This document shows, in pieces, positions 52,215 through 63,556 of a stretch of 64,000 bases of DNA (position 1 is its first letter; each line of letters starts with the position of its first letter). Source of the stretch: Dipteris shenzhenensis (Eukaryota; Polypodiophyta; Polypodiopsida; Gleicheniales). The notes beneath the pieces are model-generated. The model saw nothing but the letters and a program-made list of their open reading frames with translations, was not told where the DNA came from and made no database searches. The position numbers and the translations under genes were made by a program. The stretch lies in NCBI GenBank assembly GCA_047967505.1, contig CM106540.1, one strand, 5' to 3'.

Positions 52215-52853
52215 TTAATCTTCTTGTTGGCATAGTTCCACCATGTTGACGGCTAAGGAGCCCAGGGCTCCCATCCAATCCAAAATGACAGCTTCCTCGT
52301 CTTCTTGATCAGCCCGATCCAACAAGTAGGTCAAACTTTCAAATCCTTCTAGGGTTGTCTCCTCATTGATATCTTGGTCACCACCCCTGGGCCCCAGTCC
52401 CCACAGGCCCAATGCGTCTCTTCGGCTCCGGCTTTGTTCTTCAAAATCCTCCTCTCCTAGTTCTATTGGTATGTGCCTTGCCTGTCCTGTGACCATATCT
52501 ATTTCGAGGGATGTGGATCCCAAGGGCAATCGAACTTCATTAGTTGACCAATCCTGAATGGCCTTTGAAGACCGCAACCATGGCCTACCAAGAAGTAGAG
52601 GGTAAGTTTGTTTATTTTCGGTCATATCAAGGACAATAAAATTGGAGAAAAAAGTTACTCCGTCAATCTTCATGTGAACACCTTTGACTGCACCCATTGG
52701 TTTTACTCTGCATTGATCAGCCATGCGTACCTGAAAGTGAACATCACTTGTCAACTTCAACCCTAGTTTTTGGAGTGTACCTTTCGGCATAATGTTCACG
52801 GCCGCCCCACCATCAAGGAAGACGTCCTTCGGCTCCACTCCATGGATGTCCAC
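52215..52853 (-). pseudogene. Protease of element H
   Basis: A 212-residue open frame. The catalytic loop is DVFLDGGAAVNIMPKGTL. DGG takes the place of DTG/DSG; the 'DGG-AVNI' form is common in plant gypsy elements of the Tat/Athila type. The flap region FHVQVRMAD-like and ITFFSNFIVLDM segments follow, then the terminal strand YPLLLGRPWLRSSKAIQDW. It processes the Gag-Pol polyprotein. The frame is separated from gag by a stop at about 52855-52870. Confidence 0.85.
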
Positions 52854-52872
52854 GGTGAGCTTGGGACTTTGT

Positions 52873-54447
52873 TCACAAGTGGGGGCACCGTAGGCAGAGA
52901 AGTGGTCCGGTGTAGACCCATGCTGAGCCAGTAATGTCTGTGGGAGTAGATCCCTTGTGTCGACCTCCTGGGAGGCGATTAAGAAATGTAATAGTCTGAT
53001 GCTTGATTTGGGGGGACAATAGACAAAGTTGTCGTAGAGTGAGATTGGGTTTGAAACTCATAAGATCTTCAAACAGGGAGTAGTGGTGGACACTAGCATT
53101 AACCTTCTGCAACCTCATCCTCCTAGCCTCTGGCCGAGGGTCGAAGCTTACACGAGGATGTGGATGTAGGTCTGAACTGTGAGTCATTGTCTCCCGTGGT
53201 ATCTCTTCCATCACTCCTTTCCCTTTTTCCTGGGAAGGACTAGGTCTTGTCCCCATAGCCCCTTCTCTATTGAGTGCTGTTGGGGACAAAGTGGGAGGAC
53301 CTACTCGTGCCTCATTATCCCGGTGCTGTCCGAGGGTTGCCACTTCTGTTGCAAACCTCACAGTTCTGGACTTGCGGGATGGAAACTGAGGTGTGCTACC
53401 TTCATCTTCAGAACTTGTTTGAAGATCTCTCGTGACACCCTTTACCACCTCCTGATACCTCAAAGGCATAGAGTGATCACCCGAGGATGAGGCACTTCCA
53501 GAGTTAGTGGTTGACCTTAATGGCTGTGTGCCCTTCGAGTTTGTTTTTGAATCACTATCAGAAGCCAGCATGGGTGGTCTATTCCTGGGCGTACTGTGTA
53601 CCTTGGAGGGGGAGAATGACCTCAGTGGGGGAATACTTGTCGAACTGATTGATGTTGAGGTCTCTGGTGCTAACTCTGAGTCGCCCTTACATTTGTCACC
53701 TTTTGTATGTGACTGTGTCAGAGCGCCCAACACTGCACCAATCAAATGGAGACTGTTGCCCTCCCTCGCCACTACTACATCAACCATATTTACTTGGGAT
53801 GCGGGTTCCACTCTTCCATTGGGACAATCTCTGGTGTAGTGGTCGTTTGTGTTGCAGTGTGTACAAGAGGGTCCCCCGAACGGCTGTGTACAATCATCTT
53901 GGTAGTGGCCGTACAAGCCACATCTGTAACACATGATGGGCCTTCTAAAGTTTGTACCTCTGCCTGCACCTCCACGTCCACTTCGGGAACCACCCCTTCG
54001 ACCGCCTTGATAAGAGGGTCCATAGCCACCTCCTAACATAGGTGGTTGGTACGGTGCATAGTAAGGCTGAGGATAGAAATAAGGGGAACCAATTGAATTG
54101 GGGGCAGGAGCTTGGAGCAAAGGGGGAGTCGAAAGCAATGGAGGCGGCATGACAGGAGGAGGAGGTGGCTCATATGCTCGTGCAAGAGGGGGAGCAGGAG
54201 ATACTTCTGCTGGGCCAGAAGTTATGGTTACCGTTCTGTTGACTGCAGCAACTAGAGATTCCTCCAAGGTATACTCTGGAAGAAGCTTCCTTAATCCTTT
54301 GAGGTACCTAAACTCAGAGGCATCATGTCCATGGATCTCACAAAATGTACAAAATGAGGTAGAAGTAGGTACCTTTCGCTTGGAGGGGCATTCCCAGTAA
54401 CCATGGTTAGAACCCTCGAATTTGGGCCTCAAAGGACGATTGGCCAT
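52873..54447 (-). pseudogene. Gag nucleocapsid region of element H with two zinc knuckles
   Basis: A 524-residue open frame. Residues of about 75-150 are Pro-rich and Gly/Arg-rich. Two canonical C-x2-C-x4-H-x4-C knuckles follow: CYRCGLYGHYQDDC and CTHCNTNDHYTRDC (about 53830-53930). The rest is a Ser/Thr/Pro-rich tail. Upstream, a cysteine/histidine segment FCTFCEIHGHDASEFRYLKG (about 54310-54360) is a third possible metal site and is part of a duplicated segment. The protein would bind element RNA. Confidence 0.87.
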
Positions 54448-54965
54448 CCACCTTTATTCTATCTTTCAGGCTTTCTTTGATTTCTTCTAACTCCTTCTTG
54501 AGTTGCTACCATGCGGATGATCCCTCTGGGAGTTCGGTAGTCATAGTCGTTGATGAGGCAAAGTTTAGCTGTGACCGTTCCATCTTGACAGCTTCTTTTA
54601 GGAAGTCTAGAAGAAGCTTCCTTAATCCTTTGAGGTACCTACACTCAGAGGCATCATGTCCATGGATCTCACAAAATGTACAAAATGAGGTAGAAGTAGG
54701 TACCTTTCGCTTGGAGGGGCATTCCCAGTAACCATGGTTAGAACCCTTGCATTCTGTGCACCAAAGGCCACTTCGATTTTGGGCCTCAAAGGACGATTGT
54801 CCATCCACCTTTATTCTATCTTTCAGGCCTTCTTTGATTTCTTCTAACTCCTTCTTGAGTTGCTACCATGCGGATGATCCCTCTGGGAGTTGGGTAGTCA
54901 TAGTCGTTGATGAGGCAAAGTTTAGCTGTGACCGTTCCATCTTGACAGCTTCTTTTAGGAAGTCT
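54281..54965 (-). repeat. Tandem duplication in gag of element H (about 331 bp)
   Basis: 'agaagcttccttaatccttt' starts at 54281 and 54612, and 'ttttaggaagtct' ends the units at about 54607 and 54965. The left unit lacks about 27 bp that the right unit has, near 'gcattctgtgcaccaaaggcc'. It separates the two halves of gag. Confidence 0.92.
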
Positions 54966-56371
54966 TGAAGTGAGGCATGTTCAAGGAGTTTATCAACCAA
55001 CCTTATAGCAATGGTAGGGGGTAATGCTTTCAAAAACCATCCCTTCATGACAACATCATTAGGTGGCACAGACATCTTTGCCGCCAAGACCCTCATCCTT
55101 CGCTACATCTCAGGAATGCTTTCTCCAGGCTTCATGGTGTCAGTGGATAACTCTTGGACAATCATGTGTTCGAATTTGTTCAACTTGAAAGTGCGTAAGA
55201 ATTCCTCCCTTAGGTTTGTCCACGTCGAGAAGTGATCCGGAGGAAATTGATTGTACCATACATCCGCAGCATCCTCCAATGACGAGGGAAAGATGTGAAG
55301 GAACGCATGCTCATTCTCCACACGTTTAGCTCTACATGCTGTGAGGAACTTCCTCACATGAGCTTCCGCATCCTCATGGAGGTGGCCTTTGAACTTTTGA
55401 GTCTTCACGTGGACCTTGTTGAGTAGCTCGAGAAGTCTAGCTCTGTCAGGAGGATTGAGAACGGCCATCCCCACCCGAGAGGTTGGAGAAGATGCAAGAG
55501 TTGGAGGGAGTCTCGATGGGGCTGTAATGAGTGTTGGTGCTCCCAAGGAGGAGACCGCCCCGACAACTCCTCCTGTGGAGAACCACAATGGGAAAGTCAC
55601 TACTGATGTAGTCATAGAGGAAGTGTACCCAGATGGTAGCGCGTAAGTGGGGGGTCTCGGTGTTGCAGAGGAAAAGGGTGAGAACATGGAAGATGTGGGG
55701 GTGAAAGAGGATGGGAGAGCATTTGGGAAAGAGAGGGACGGAGTTGAAGTCATGGATGAGTAGGCAGAAGGGAAGAAAGGAGGTGGTGGAAAAGGTAACA
55801 CCGGTGTGGATGGAAAGGGAGATGAAACCATCATGGCAGGTAAAGGCATGGCCGGAGCAAAACTACCCCCCAATGGGATAGATGTAGAAGAAGGATTAGC
55901 TAGGAGCCCGGAGCTATGCATAACAGATGACGTAGCAGCTTGTCCACAAGAGGTCAAGGCGGGGAGCAGATGGAGTCACCACTCCGGTAGAAGAGGTGGT
56001 TGATGAAGACATCGTTGCAGGAGAAGAGAGGGGCTGCCTTGACCTTGATGAGTCCCTGAGGAGCCCTCGTCCTTAGTACCCTCTTCTTTCACCTGTTCTC
56101 CGCTTTGCACTTCTTCTTCTCCGGAGTCCGGATCTGCTGACCACCGGGGTTCTTGTTGATCCAAGTCAATGAGAGTGTCGATAAAGTTACTTGCTCTGGC
56201 TACTGCTCCAATGGGCTCACTTTGTGCTCGAGTTGAGGACTTCGCAAACTTACGTCGCACGCAAAGCTTCTTGTACCTAGTTTGGTCTGCCGGAAGTCTT
56301 TTCTCCACTCTCCTCAAGTACCTCCTAGTTCTCTCACTAGCTCCTTCAAATGTTTCAGAACTACTCGGCAT
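54863..56371 (-). pseudogene. Gag N-terminal and capsid region of element H
   Basis: The ATG at 56371 (MPSSSETFEGASERTRRYL) starts a basic N-terminal region to about 55976. A frame change leads to a Pro/Ser-rich stretch and then the capsid domain: KFKGHLHEDAEAHVRKFLTA, LEDAADVWYNQFPPDHFSTW and LREEFLRTFKLNKFEHMI. After one stop near 55100 it continues KALPPTIAIRLVDKLLEHA and SLQDFLKEAVKMERSQL. This is the retrotransposon gag pattern. Start choice rests on its position 60 bp inside the proposed primer site. Confidence 0.85.
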
Positions 56372-56430
56372 AAGACCTCTCTCTAGGACCCTAGATCACC
56401 ACTTCACTCGTGCTACTCTACACCAGCAAT

Positions 56431-56448
56431 GTCCCACCGTGATCGCCA
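56431..56448 (-). promoter_or_regulatory. Candidate primer-binding site of element H
   Basis: The minus strand reads TGGCGATCACGGTGGGAC, beginning five bases inside the LTR end. It starts with TGG, as required to pair with a tRNA CCA end. It resembles the complement of a plant tRNA-Lys 3' end with several mismatches. The match is by memory and approximate. Confidence 0.45.
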
Positions 56449-56453
56449 TAAAC

Positions 56454-57527
56454 TGTTTGAGGGGAGGGATTCCTATACTTCCGGAGGTGTTACCAGAGGC
56501 CAAAGGCCACTGGCGTGAGAAGCATCAGTGTTGCAATGCTCTAATGCAATGGATCACGTAGAGTGCACCGTGCAATGGTGTGTGAGTGTCGTATGCTATA
56601 CTGCAGTGAACGACGGCGTATGAGTGTACTATGCTAAATGACAATCACCTGAGAACTCCACAACATAAGCTGAATAAGAAAATCTCGTCATACAGTGGTG
56701 AACAATCCCCATATTGGGAAGAGACAAGAGAAATGAGAAAGTGACCAAGTTGGCCAAAGTACATATCACTGGACTAGTGTCTCCAGGTCACAAGTCGCAA
56801 GTCACAAGAATACACAGGTCTATCCCCATAGTAGACAGAGGGTACACACAAGTCTCTCCACACTCTCTCCTTGGCGAGCTCATAGCTCTAGCCTCTATCT
56901 CTCCTCACACTCTCCTTTCTTCCGCTGCAATGCCGAATGCTGAATGCTCTCCTCTCCCCTCTCCCCTCTCCACCTTCTCCTTCATCCTCATCCCCCGCCT
57001 TAGAGGGTCCCTTCTTCGCTGAGAATCTCCCCCTTTCTTCCCATTGGTCATCCTCTTATCTCCTTAGCTATTGAGGATAGCCGTTGCACCGCTAGCTCTC
57101 TTGATGGCTACGGCGACTTCTTGACTCTCTGACTCGCCAGCCTCTTCTAGTCAGGATGGTGTAAATTCTCCATGTGCCGGTGAGCTGGATCACCGCACTA
57201 CACCACTGTCTCACTGAACCACTGTGTAAATGTAAATACTCCTGACTGCTCCATGTGCTAAGCTCACTCTCAATGTGCGCAGCTCTTGATGAGATCATTT
57301 TCGACAAGATACTCCTGGTTGACCTGTGGTTGACATGTGTCGACCTGTGGTTGACATGTGTCGATACATGGTTGCCTCGGATTGTACTCCTGGATGAACC
57401 CATGTAATCCTGTAGCGTGGCTGACTTGTGTTGACACATGGTCAACACATGTCGTCATGTGGTCAACGCCTGTCGACAGGTGGTGAACGCTTGTCGTCGT
57501 CTGGTCAGGGGTATTTCTATTGTAACA
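56454..57527 (-). repeat. 5' LTR of element H
   Basis: On the minus strand it starts TGTTACAATAG and ends CCTCAAACA, so the ends are TGTT...AACA. The outer end falls exactly where coding sequence of element G begins, and the inner end is next to a primer-like site and gag. It is 1074 bp long. It contains a pyrimidine-rich part (56930-57000) and a cluster of TTGAC/GTCAA motifs at 57319-57466. No partner copy was found in the window. Confidence 0.8.
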
Positions 57528-57534
57528 GCACACT

Positions 57535-58552
57535 AATTAGGTTTCACCCATCGTCATTGTGCCTAAACGCAACAAGAAGCTCAGAATATGCATAAACTTA
57601 AAAAATGTGAATGCTGCAACAATTAGGGATCACTATTTTCTATCCTTAACAGAAACAGTGTTGGAAAAGGTGGTAGGCTCCGAAATATATAGCTTCTTGG
57701 ATGGCTTCAGTGGCTATAACCAAGTGCAAATTGCTCCTAAAGACCAATCAAAAACAGCATTTGCTACAGAATGGGGTATTTTTGCATATAGAGTCATGCC
57801 AGTCGGCCTTTGTAATGCCCCGGCCACATTCCAGCGAGTCATGTTCACAGCTTTCAAGTCATTTCTAAATAAGTTTTTACAGGTGTTCTTGGATGATTTG
57901 TGCATCCATTCAAACAAAAAAGACCACTTCAATTGTCTTGAAGCAGTACTAATCAAGTGCAGGGAGTATGGCATCTCCCTAAATCCAACAAAATGCCAGT
58001 TCATGGTCACCCATGGAGTTTTTTTGGGACACATAGTCTCTCAACATGGGATTGCAACTAACATGGACAAAATCAAAATCATCATGGAATTGCCTCCTCC
58101 TACAAATTCCAAAGGTGTTGGAATTCTTATGGACCGAAGAGTGCGACCAAGCCTTTGAGCTTTTAAAGTGGCGTCTAATCACAACACCCATCCTTATATC
58201 ATCCAATTGGGATATTGATTTTCATGTTCATACTGATGGATCTAAGTATGCAATTGGGAGTATGCTTTGTCAACCTGGTGAACATAAGAAAGACTACTCA
58301 TTCTACTTCGCCAATCGACAACTCAATGATGCAGAGATCAACTATACCACCTCAGAAAGAGAAGCCCTAGCAATGGTGTATAATGTGAAGAAAATTCGGC
58401 ACTATCTCCTGGCAAATGATTTTGTCTTTTACACCGACCATCAAGCATTGCTTTATCTTGTGAGCCGTCCATGTACAACCGGAAGAATAACCAGATGGCT
58501 TCTCTTGCTTCAAGAATTCAACTTCAAAATAGTGGCCCGCAAAGGTGCCTAA
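57535..58552 (+). pseudogene. RT and RNase H of element G
   Basis: RT reads VSPIVIVPKR (preceded by TAG where Trp is expected), LRICINLKNVNAATIRDHYF, YSFLDGFSGYNQVQIAPKDQ, AYRVMPVGLCNAPATF and VFLDDLCIHSNKKD. The catalytic Asp in FLDGF and the DD pair are present. A deletion or rearrangement near 58110 joins PPPTNSKG to VLEFLWTEECDQAF. RNase H follows: FHVHTDGSKYAIGSMLCQPG, ERE in SEREALAMVYNVKK, and FYTDHQALLYLV. A TAA at 58550-58552 occurs where relatives have Gln before HYIADHMSR. Confidence 0.93.
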
Positions 58553-60010
58553 CACTACATTGCCGATCACATGTCTCGTGTCAAGTCAGGAGAAGAAGCC
58601 ACTGGAGTAGAAGACGACTTACCAGATGCCACACTATTTCGAAGAGATGCTATTCCAGAGTGGTGTGGAGATATCATTGGGTACATAATGGCAGAAAGAC
58701 CACCCCCTGAATTGAAAGCAGTAGATGCCAGAGAATTGATTCTAAAGGCTGCACCCTATCAACTCATTGCAAGACAATTGTACAAGATGAACAAGGATCA
58801 GATATTAAGAAGATGTGTAATGCCTTATGAGATCATGCCAATCTTGAGTGAAGTCCATGAAGGCATTGCAGGAGTATACTTCCAAGGGGAAGCCATAGTA
58901 AGAAAAGTTCTTCTCGTAGGCTACTGGTGGTTAACACTTTGAGCAGATGCCTACGAATATGTAAAAGGCTGTGATGTATGCCTACAGACTACTAAACCAC
59001 AACACAAAGACTTCAATCCCCTAATAACAGTTGTTGCACAAAAACCATTTGAAAAATGGGGAATTGACTATGTGGATCTCATCCATCCAGCAGCAAAAGG
59101 AACACAGGCACGCTACATCATTGTGGCCACTGATTACTTTACAGTCCCATCCATCCAACAGCAAAAGGAACACAGACATGCTACATCATTGTGGCCACTG
59201 ATTACTTTACAAAATGGACTGAAGCTAAAGCAGTCAGAAAGGCAGATGCCAGAAGCACAGCAAGATTCTTATACGAAAATGTGATCACCCGATTCGAATG
59301 CCCCATTGAAATTGTGTCGGATAGAGGCACACATTTTGTCAATGAGGTAATCCAAGAACTCTTGTCTGGCTTTATGGTAATCCATAGAAAAAGCACACCC
59401 TACTATCCCCAAGGGAATGGACAGGCCGAATCCACCAATAAAATAATATGCATTATCCTTACTAAGGTAGTAGAACCACAGCGTTCTGATTAGGCAGAGA
59501 AACTGAATGCAGCCTTATGGGCATACAGAACCACACTCAAAGTCAGTACAGGGAACACACCTTTTCAATTGGTGTACGGCACTGAAGCTGTGGTCCCACT
59601 AGAATTTGTAATACCAAGCCTACGCATAGCAGTACAGAAACGCATAACAGAAACGCATAGGAGATCATGAATCCTTGAAAGAAAGACTCTATCAGTTGGA
59701 GAAGCATACAGAAACAAGACTAGTCGCCTACCATGCAATGACAACAAAAAAACGCAGAAGAAAGGCATGGTTTGACAGAAATCTTAAAGCTAAAGACATC
59801 AAGGAAGGTGACTTGGTCCTATTATACAATGCCAAAGTACACAAGGGAAAACTGAAGTATCTAGGTCAAGAACCATACCGGGTACGAAAGATGAATCCCA
59901 TCGGAGCCATGCTGCTACAAACCTTGGATGGAGTCCAATTTAAAACAACAATAAACGGGAGTTGACTGAAGCGCTACTACATCAACACGCAAGCCATCCC
60001 CGACAAAAAC
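58553..60010 (+). pseudogene. Integrase of element G
   Basis: After HYIADHMSRVKSGEE and a linker, the zinc region has CDVCLQ; the histidine pair is altered (VYFQGEA). The core holds all three acids: WGIDYVDLIHPAAKG, IVSDRGTHFVNEV and GNGQAESTNKII. A 68-bp tandem duplication (second copy from about 59151) shifts the frame after the first Asp. A TAG at 59491-59493 replaces the Trp of [14 protein letters not shown]. The C-terminal domain reads GDLVLLYNAKVHKGKLKYLG, then QEPYRVRKMNP, and INGS with a TGA at 59963-59965 in place of the Arg codon before LKRYY. Only stops and the duplication separate it from a complete domain set. Confidence 0.92.
59083..59220 (+). repeat. 68-bp tandem duplication in the element G integrase
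   Basis: 'gcaaaaggaacacag' starts at 59093 and 59161, and 'gtggccactgattactttaca' ends each unit. The copies differ at a few bases. The 68-bp length shifts the reading frame. Confidence 0.93.
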
Positions 60011-60150
60011 GAAGATTTGGAAAACTAAGTCTTCCTTAGGATTACATTGTATCATGAGCACTCACTTGCATATGTACGTCTTCGCAAATATAGGTAGTAT
60101 CAATCGATTTTTAAAAAAAAATAAAAGTGATATATTCCATTCAAAACGAA

Positions 60151-63100
60151 TCATACAACAGGTGGGAGAGAAAGTACTCTATCCCTAGCCTCAACAATGT
60201 GGCAAAAAAGCCATGGTGGTGGTCTAAAATGCCACGACATCCCAAAAGGGGTCAAATGAAAAAATAATGAGCAGTCCCATGTCCTCATGAAGGGAAGAAG
60301 TCTCCCACGAGCTGCCAAAGAGGTGCCTGTACACCGCTCCCACTGACTCCGGAGAGTGAAGATAATCTCCGCCCAAATGGAAGCGAGAGTGTCAGCCTCC
60401 GTGCATAAATGGCCCCCAAGGACAAAAGAACATCGCGAACACCATATCCGCCATAGAGTAATGCTGGAAATCACCTCCCAGGCTGACCCTGCAGGTGAAG
60501 TAGGCATGGAATCCTGAGCAGGTATAGGTACCAAAAGTAAATCCTGCCTCCATGATGCTGACATCTGTGGGACCCCGTCTCTGGCGACGCTGCATGAAGA
60601 AACCGTGGTCTCCTGGCTCTGACTCAAAGAGAGCAAAGGCTCCAAATCCTCTCCCCCAAAGGGCAGCACCCCATGTCATTAGAAAGGACTCGGATGTAAC
60701 ATATGAGAACAACCTGAATATACATGTCCATACCACTCTAGAGCTGGGGCAGCTCCATAAACAATGCCTACTAGATTCCTCTGCAAGCTGACAACGCTTA
60801 CACAAGGAGGGTCTACCCATCTACTGAAGCCAAGTACCCACAGGTATACCCCTATGTATAGTGAGCCAAAGAAAATAGGAGACTTTCCCGGCTCTACTGA
60901 TGCCCCAAAAGTGAGTCCAATAGCTCAGCAAGAGCTCTGCAGTAAGTCCCTGTGCATGCCAATGTTGTGAGGCAGATGGTAGGTTATGAGAGTCTCTCTA
61001 CTAAAGCCTGTAACCTGTCCTCGTCGAGTACTGGAAAAAGAGAAGAGGACGGCCGCCTGCCACCGGAGCAGGCCACTTCTACTCACCTGGGTCCCAATCG
61101 AGCTCCGCGAGAGGTCGACCCTGAAAAATCCAAAGTCTCCATCTAGGATCCTCTGCAATGGTCAACCTGGAAGGATCTGTGGCCCATTCCTTACCCAAGC
61201 AACCAATGATCCTGACCCTCTGCCAAAGGAGCTCCTGTCGATCCAGGGGCTGAGTGGGATACAATCTGTGAGAGGAGTCCGACTCAAAATAAGTAAACGG
61301 TGCCGGTCCTAAACGAACTCCAATGCATAGCCCAACCTCACTAAAACAACCTGACCAAGTAGAGATGGGATGAACATAGGCTGGATCTGTAAGCATATCC
61401 CTCCACTCCTGAGGAATAGCTCTCATGATCAGTAATCTGGTGGCAGCAATCTGTCCAAGTGGCCCGTGTCTCTCTCTGATCTCCTCCTCTGATATCTCCA
61501 CATCTCTCCTGAACCAATCTCCGACTGTCACAACCCCCTGAGCATGCCATCTGGCCAAGGGAGTCCTAAGTTCTGTACCAGGGGAAGATCCCTGAAACTG
61601 AACTAGGGGGTTATGATAAAGTGGCTGTCGAGCAATTTCCTCTCTGGAGGAGGGAACTGCTCTGATGAGGTGCTGTCGAAAATGATCCCATATCTGAATT
61701 AGCCTTTTCACAAGTGGTGAGGAAGACTGAGAATGCTGGTCCGTCTGGAAGATCCAATTGACTCTACCTGCCCACTGGCCTGCCGCTCTAGGGGTGAACT
61801 AGTGAATCCCATGCAGTAAGAACTGCTTCCACGGCTGATCTCCTGGAGTCAAATCTCTAGCAAGAAGTTTGACTAAAAGGGCTCTGCTCTGCATCTCAGG
61901 ATCAAGAACCCCAAGTCCTCCCTGCAAGGAGGGTAAAGTGATAGTATCCCATGAAACTCTGGCCCTAGTGTCCTCAGAACTGTCGCCACCACTCCACAGA
62001 AAGTTCCGGAGCAATCTCCTCACCTGACGAATCGAGTCAACATGAAAGCACCAACATGACGCAACGTAACACATAGTCGCTAGTAGAACCTGGTTGAGTA
62101 ATACCAGTGCTCTTCCGACCAAAGAGAGTCTAGCCGTACTCCAGTAGGCTAGCTTTCTCCAGATACTCTCAAGAACTGGGATAAACTGTTGCATCGGGGA
62201 CACCTCAATGCCAACCTGGAAGCCTAGATATCTCGTGGAGGTGCCTCTGGGAATCCATACAAAGCCTCTGTCTCCTCCCCATGCTGGGGTATCCAACTCA
62301 GCTCCAGTCCAGATGCCGTTTGATTTATTCCAATTAACAAGTCCCCCTGAGGCTAGGCAGAACTTATCAATCCGCAGCAGTAGCGAGACTAAACGCATCT
62401 CCTCTGACTGTCAGTGCCGTGTCGTCAGCAAACTCAGTGTCCAGAAGCTCCTGCTCCTGCCGGATAGGCAGATGGAGGCCTAAAGTGCCATGACTGGTAG
62501 CCTGCATAAAGTATCTCATAGCCTCCGCTACGAAAAGGAAATACAAAGCCTCTGTCTCCTCCCCATGCTGGGGTATCCTACTCAACTCCAGTCCACATGC
62601 CTTTTGATTTGTTCCAATTGACAAGTCCCCCTGAGGGAGGCTAGACAAAACATGTCAGTTGAATCCGCAGCAGTAGCGAGACTAAACGCATCTCCTCTGA
62701 CTGTCAGTGCCGTGTCGTCAGCAAACTCAGTGTCCAGAAGCTCCTGCTCCTGCCGGATAGGCAAATGGAGGCCTAAAGTGCCAGACTGGTAGCCTGCATA
62801 AAGTATCTCATAGCCTCCGCTACGAAAAGGAAAAGGTAAGGTGCAAGCGGGCATCCATGTCGTACCGATCTGGATAGCTGAAAAGCCGGTCCTCTGCCTC
62901 CACAGACAACCATCCTGCTAGAAGAGTGGGAGTAAAGTGAGGAGACCAAGGAAATCCATCTATCAGTGAAGCCTAGCCTCCTCATAGTGCCCTCTAAGAA
63001 ACCCCAGTCCACCCTATCATAAGCCTTCTCAAAATGGAGAAGAAGAACTGTAATCTCGTGCTGACTCTGCTTCGCCCAGTGAGTGGCCTTCCAAAAAGTA

Positions 63101-63285
63101 AAGATATTATCCAAGATACTCCGATCTTGAACAATTCCTGTCTAAGTAGCTCTGATGATATATGGCAGCATAGGCTTTAGGCGAAGAGCAAAGGTCTTCG
63201 CTAGGATCTTATAGGTTGTCCCTAGAAGTGTAATGGGTCTCCAATTACGTAGGACTGTCTTGTCTCCCCCTTTCGGGATGAGACA
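60151..63285 (-). pseudogene. ORF2 remnant of LINE copy 4 (RT and C-terminal domain)
   Basis: RT segments in order are ICLIPKGGD (63280), SILDNIFTFWKATHWAKQ, LLHFEKAYDRVDWGFLEGT (usual D of LLDFEKAYD is H), RSVRHGCPLAPYLFLF and DTEFADDTALTV, the catalytic FADD. Then come INWNKSNG-like sequence, TRYLGFQVGIEVSPMQQFIP, ARLSLVGRALVLLNQVLLAT and LRNFLWSGG. The C-terminal part (61711-60151) ends in a zinc-binding-like MGRPSLCKRCQLAEESSRHC and FGMSWHFRPPPW. A tandem duplication doubles the FADD region, and there are several frame breaks. Confidence 0.9.
62245..62835 (-). repeat. Tandem duplication (about 290 bp) around the FADD motif of LINE copy 4
   Basis: 'aaagcctctgtctcctcccc' starts near 62261 and 62545, and 'gcctccgctacgaaaagga' near 62521 and 62813. 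The steps are 284 and 292 bp because of small indels. Each unit includes one copy of the catalytic FADD coding segment. Confidence 0.92.
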
Positions 63286-63300
63286 AATCAATCAATTTTA

Positions 63301-63556
63301 ACCTAGGGCTCAGAAGTAACGCCTGAGTTCTAGCTGCCCTATGAAAATCCCAGCAACAAAAAAAGCATATAGTTAGTCCCTACCTAGCTACTAGGTCACG
63401 TGCACTCACACGCTTTCACTTAGACACATAGATGATTTCATGAATAATTGTGCCACACACTTTTCATTCCACACTCTAAAAGCATGTATAAAAATAAGAT
63501 CTCCCACACACACACACAAAAGGGTCATACCTGCATGCCAACCAATCTATTGATCA
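63301..63556. other. Unassigned stretch with a short (CA)n run
   Basis: No coding signal is visible. A CA dinucleotide run lies at about 63505-63519. The sequence could be flanking DNA of the LINE copy 4 target, since the right target duplication is at its start. Confidence 0.5.

Larger units (their letters stand above)
25406..57527 (-). mobile_element. Ty3/gypsy element H, interrupted by chromovirus C
   Basis: Minus-strand order is a 1074-bp 5' LTR, gag with two zinc knuckles, protease, a long linker, RT (first half), [C inserted], RT (second half), RNase H, integrase, and pol stop at 25406-25408. The integrase tail has a GPF motif and no chromodomain, and the protease active loop is DGG. 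Both fit non-chromovirus plant gypsy elements of the Tat/Athila type (inference). Without C, LTR to pol stop is about 9 kb. The accessory ORF and purine arrays at 19838-25400 probably belong to its 3' part. Its 3' LTR was not found. Element G resumes exactly beyond its right end. Confidence 0.88.
57528..60098 (+). mobile_element. Ty3/gypsy element G (5' part replaced by the H insertion)
   Basis: The element begins inside RT, directly against the LTR of H, and proceeds through RNase H, integrase zinc region, core and GPY-like domain to about 60010. Its protein is similar in style to H, so both probably belong to the same non-chromodomain gypsy lineage. Gag, protease and the 5' LTR are not in the window. 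LINE copy 4 is inserted just after it. Several stops and two structural changes make it inactive. Confidence 0.92.
60112..63290 (-). mobile_element. LINE copy 4, 5'-truncated L1-like
   Basis: ATCAATCGATTTT (from 60099) and ATCAATCAATTTT (from 63287) form an imperfect target duplication around it, with a short T-run at the left (3') end. It starts at the right inside RT (ICLIPKGGDKTVLRNWRP) and runs left to the ORF2 end near 60151. It is related to copies 1-3 but is distinct from each. Confidence 0.88.
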
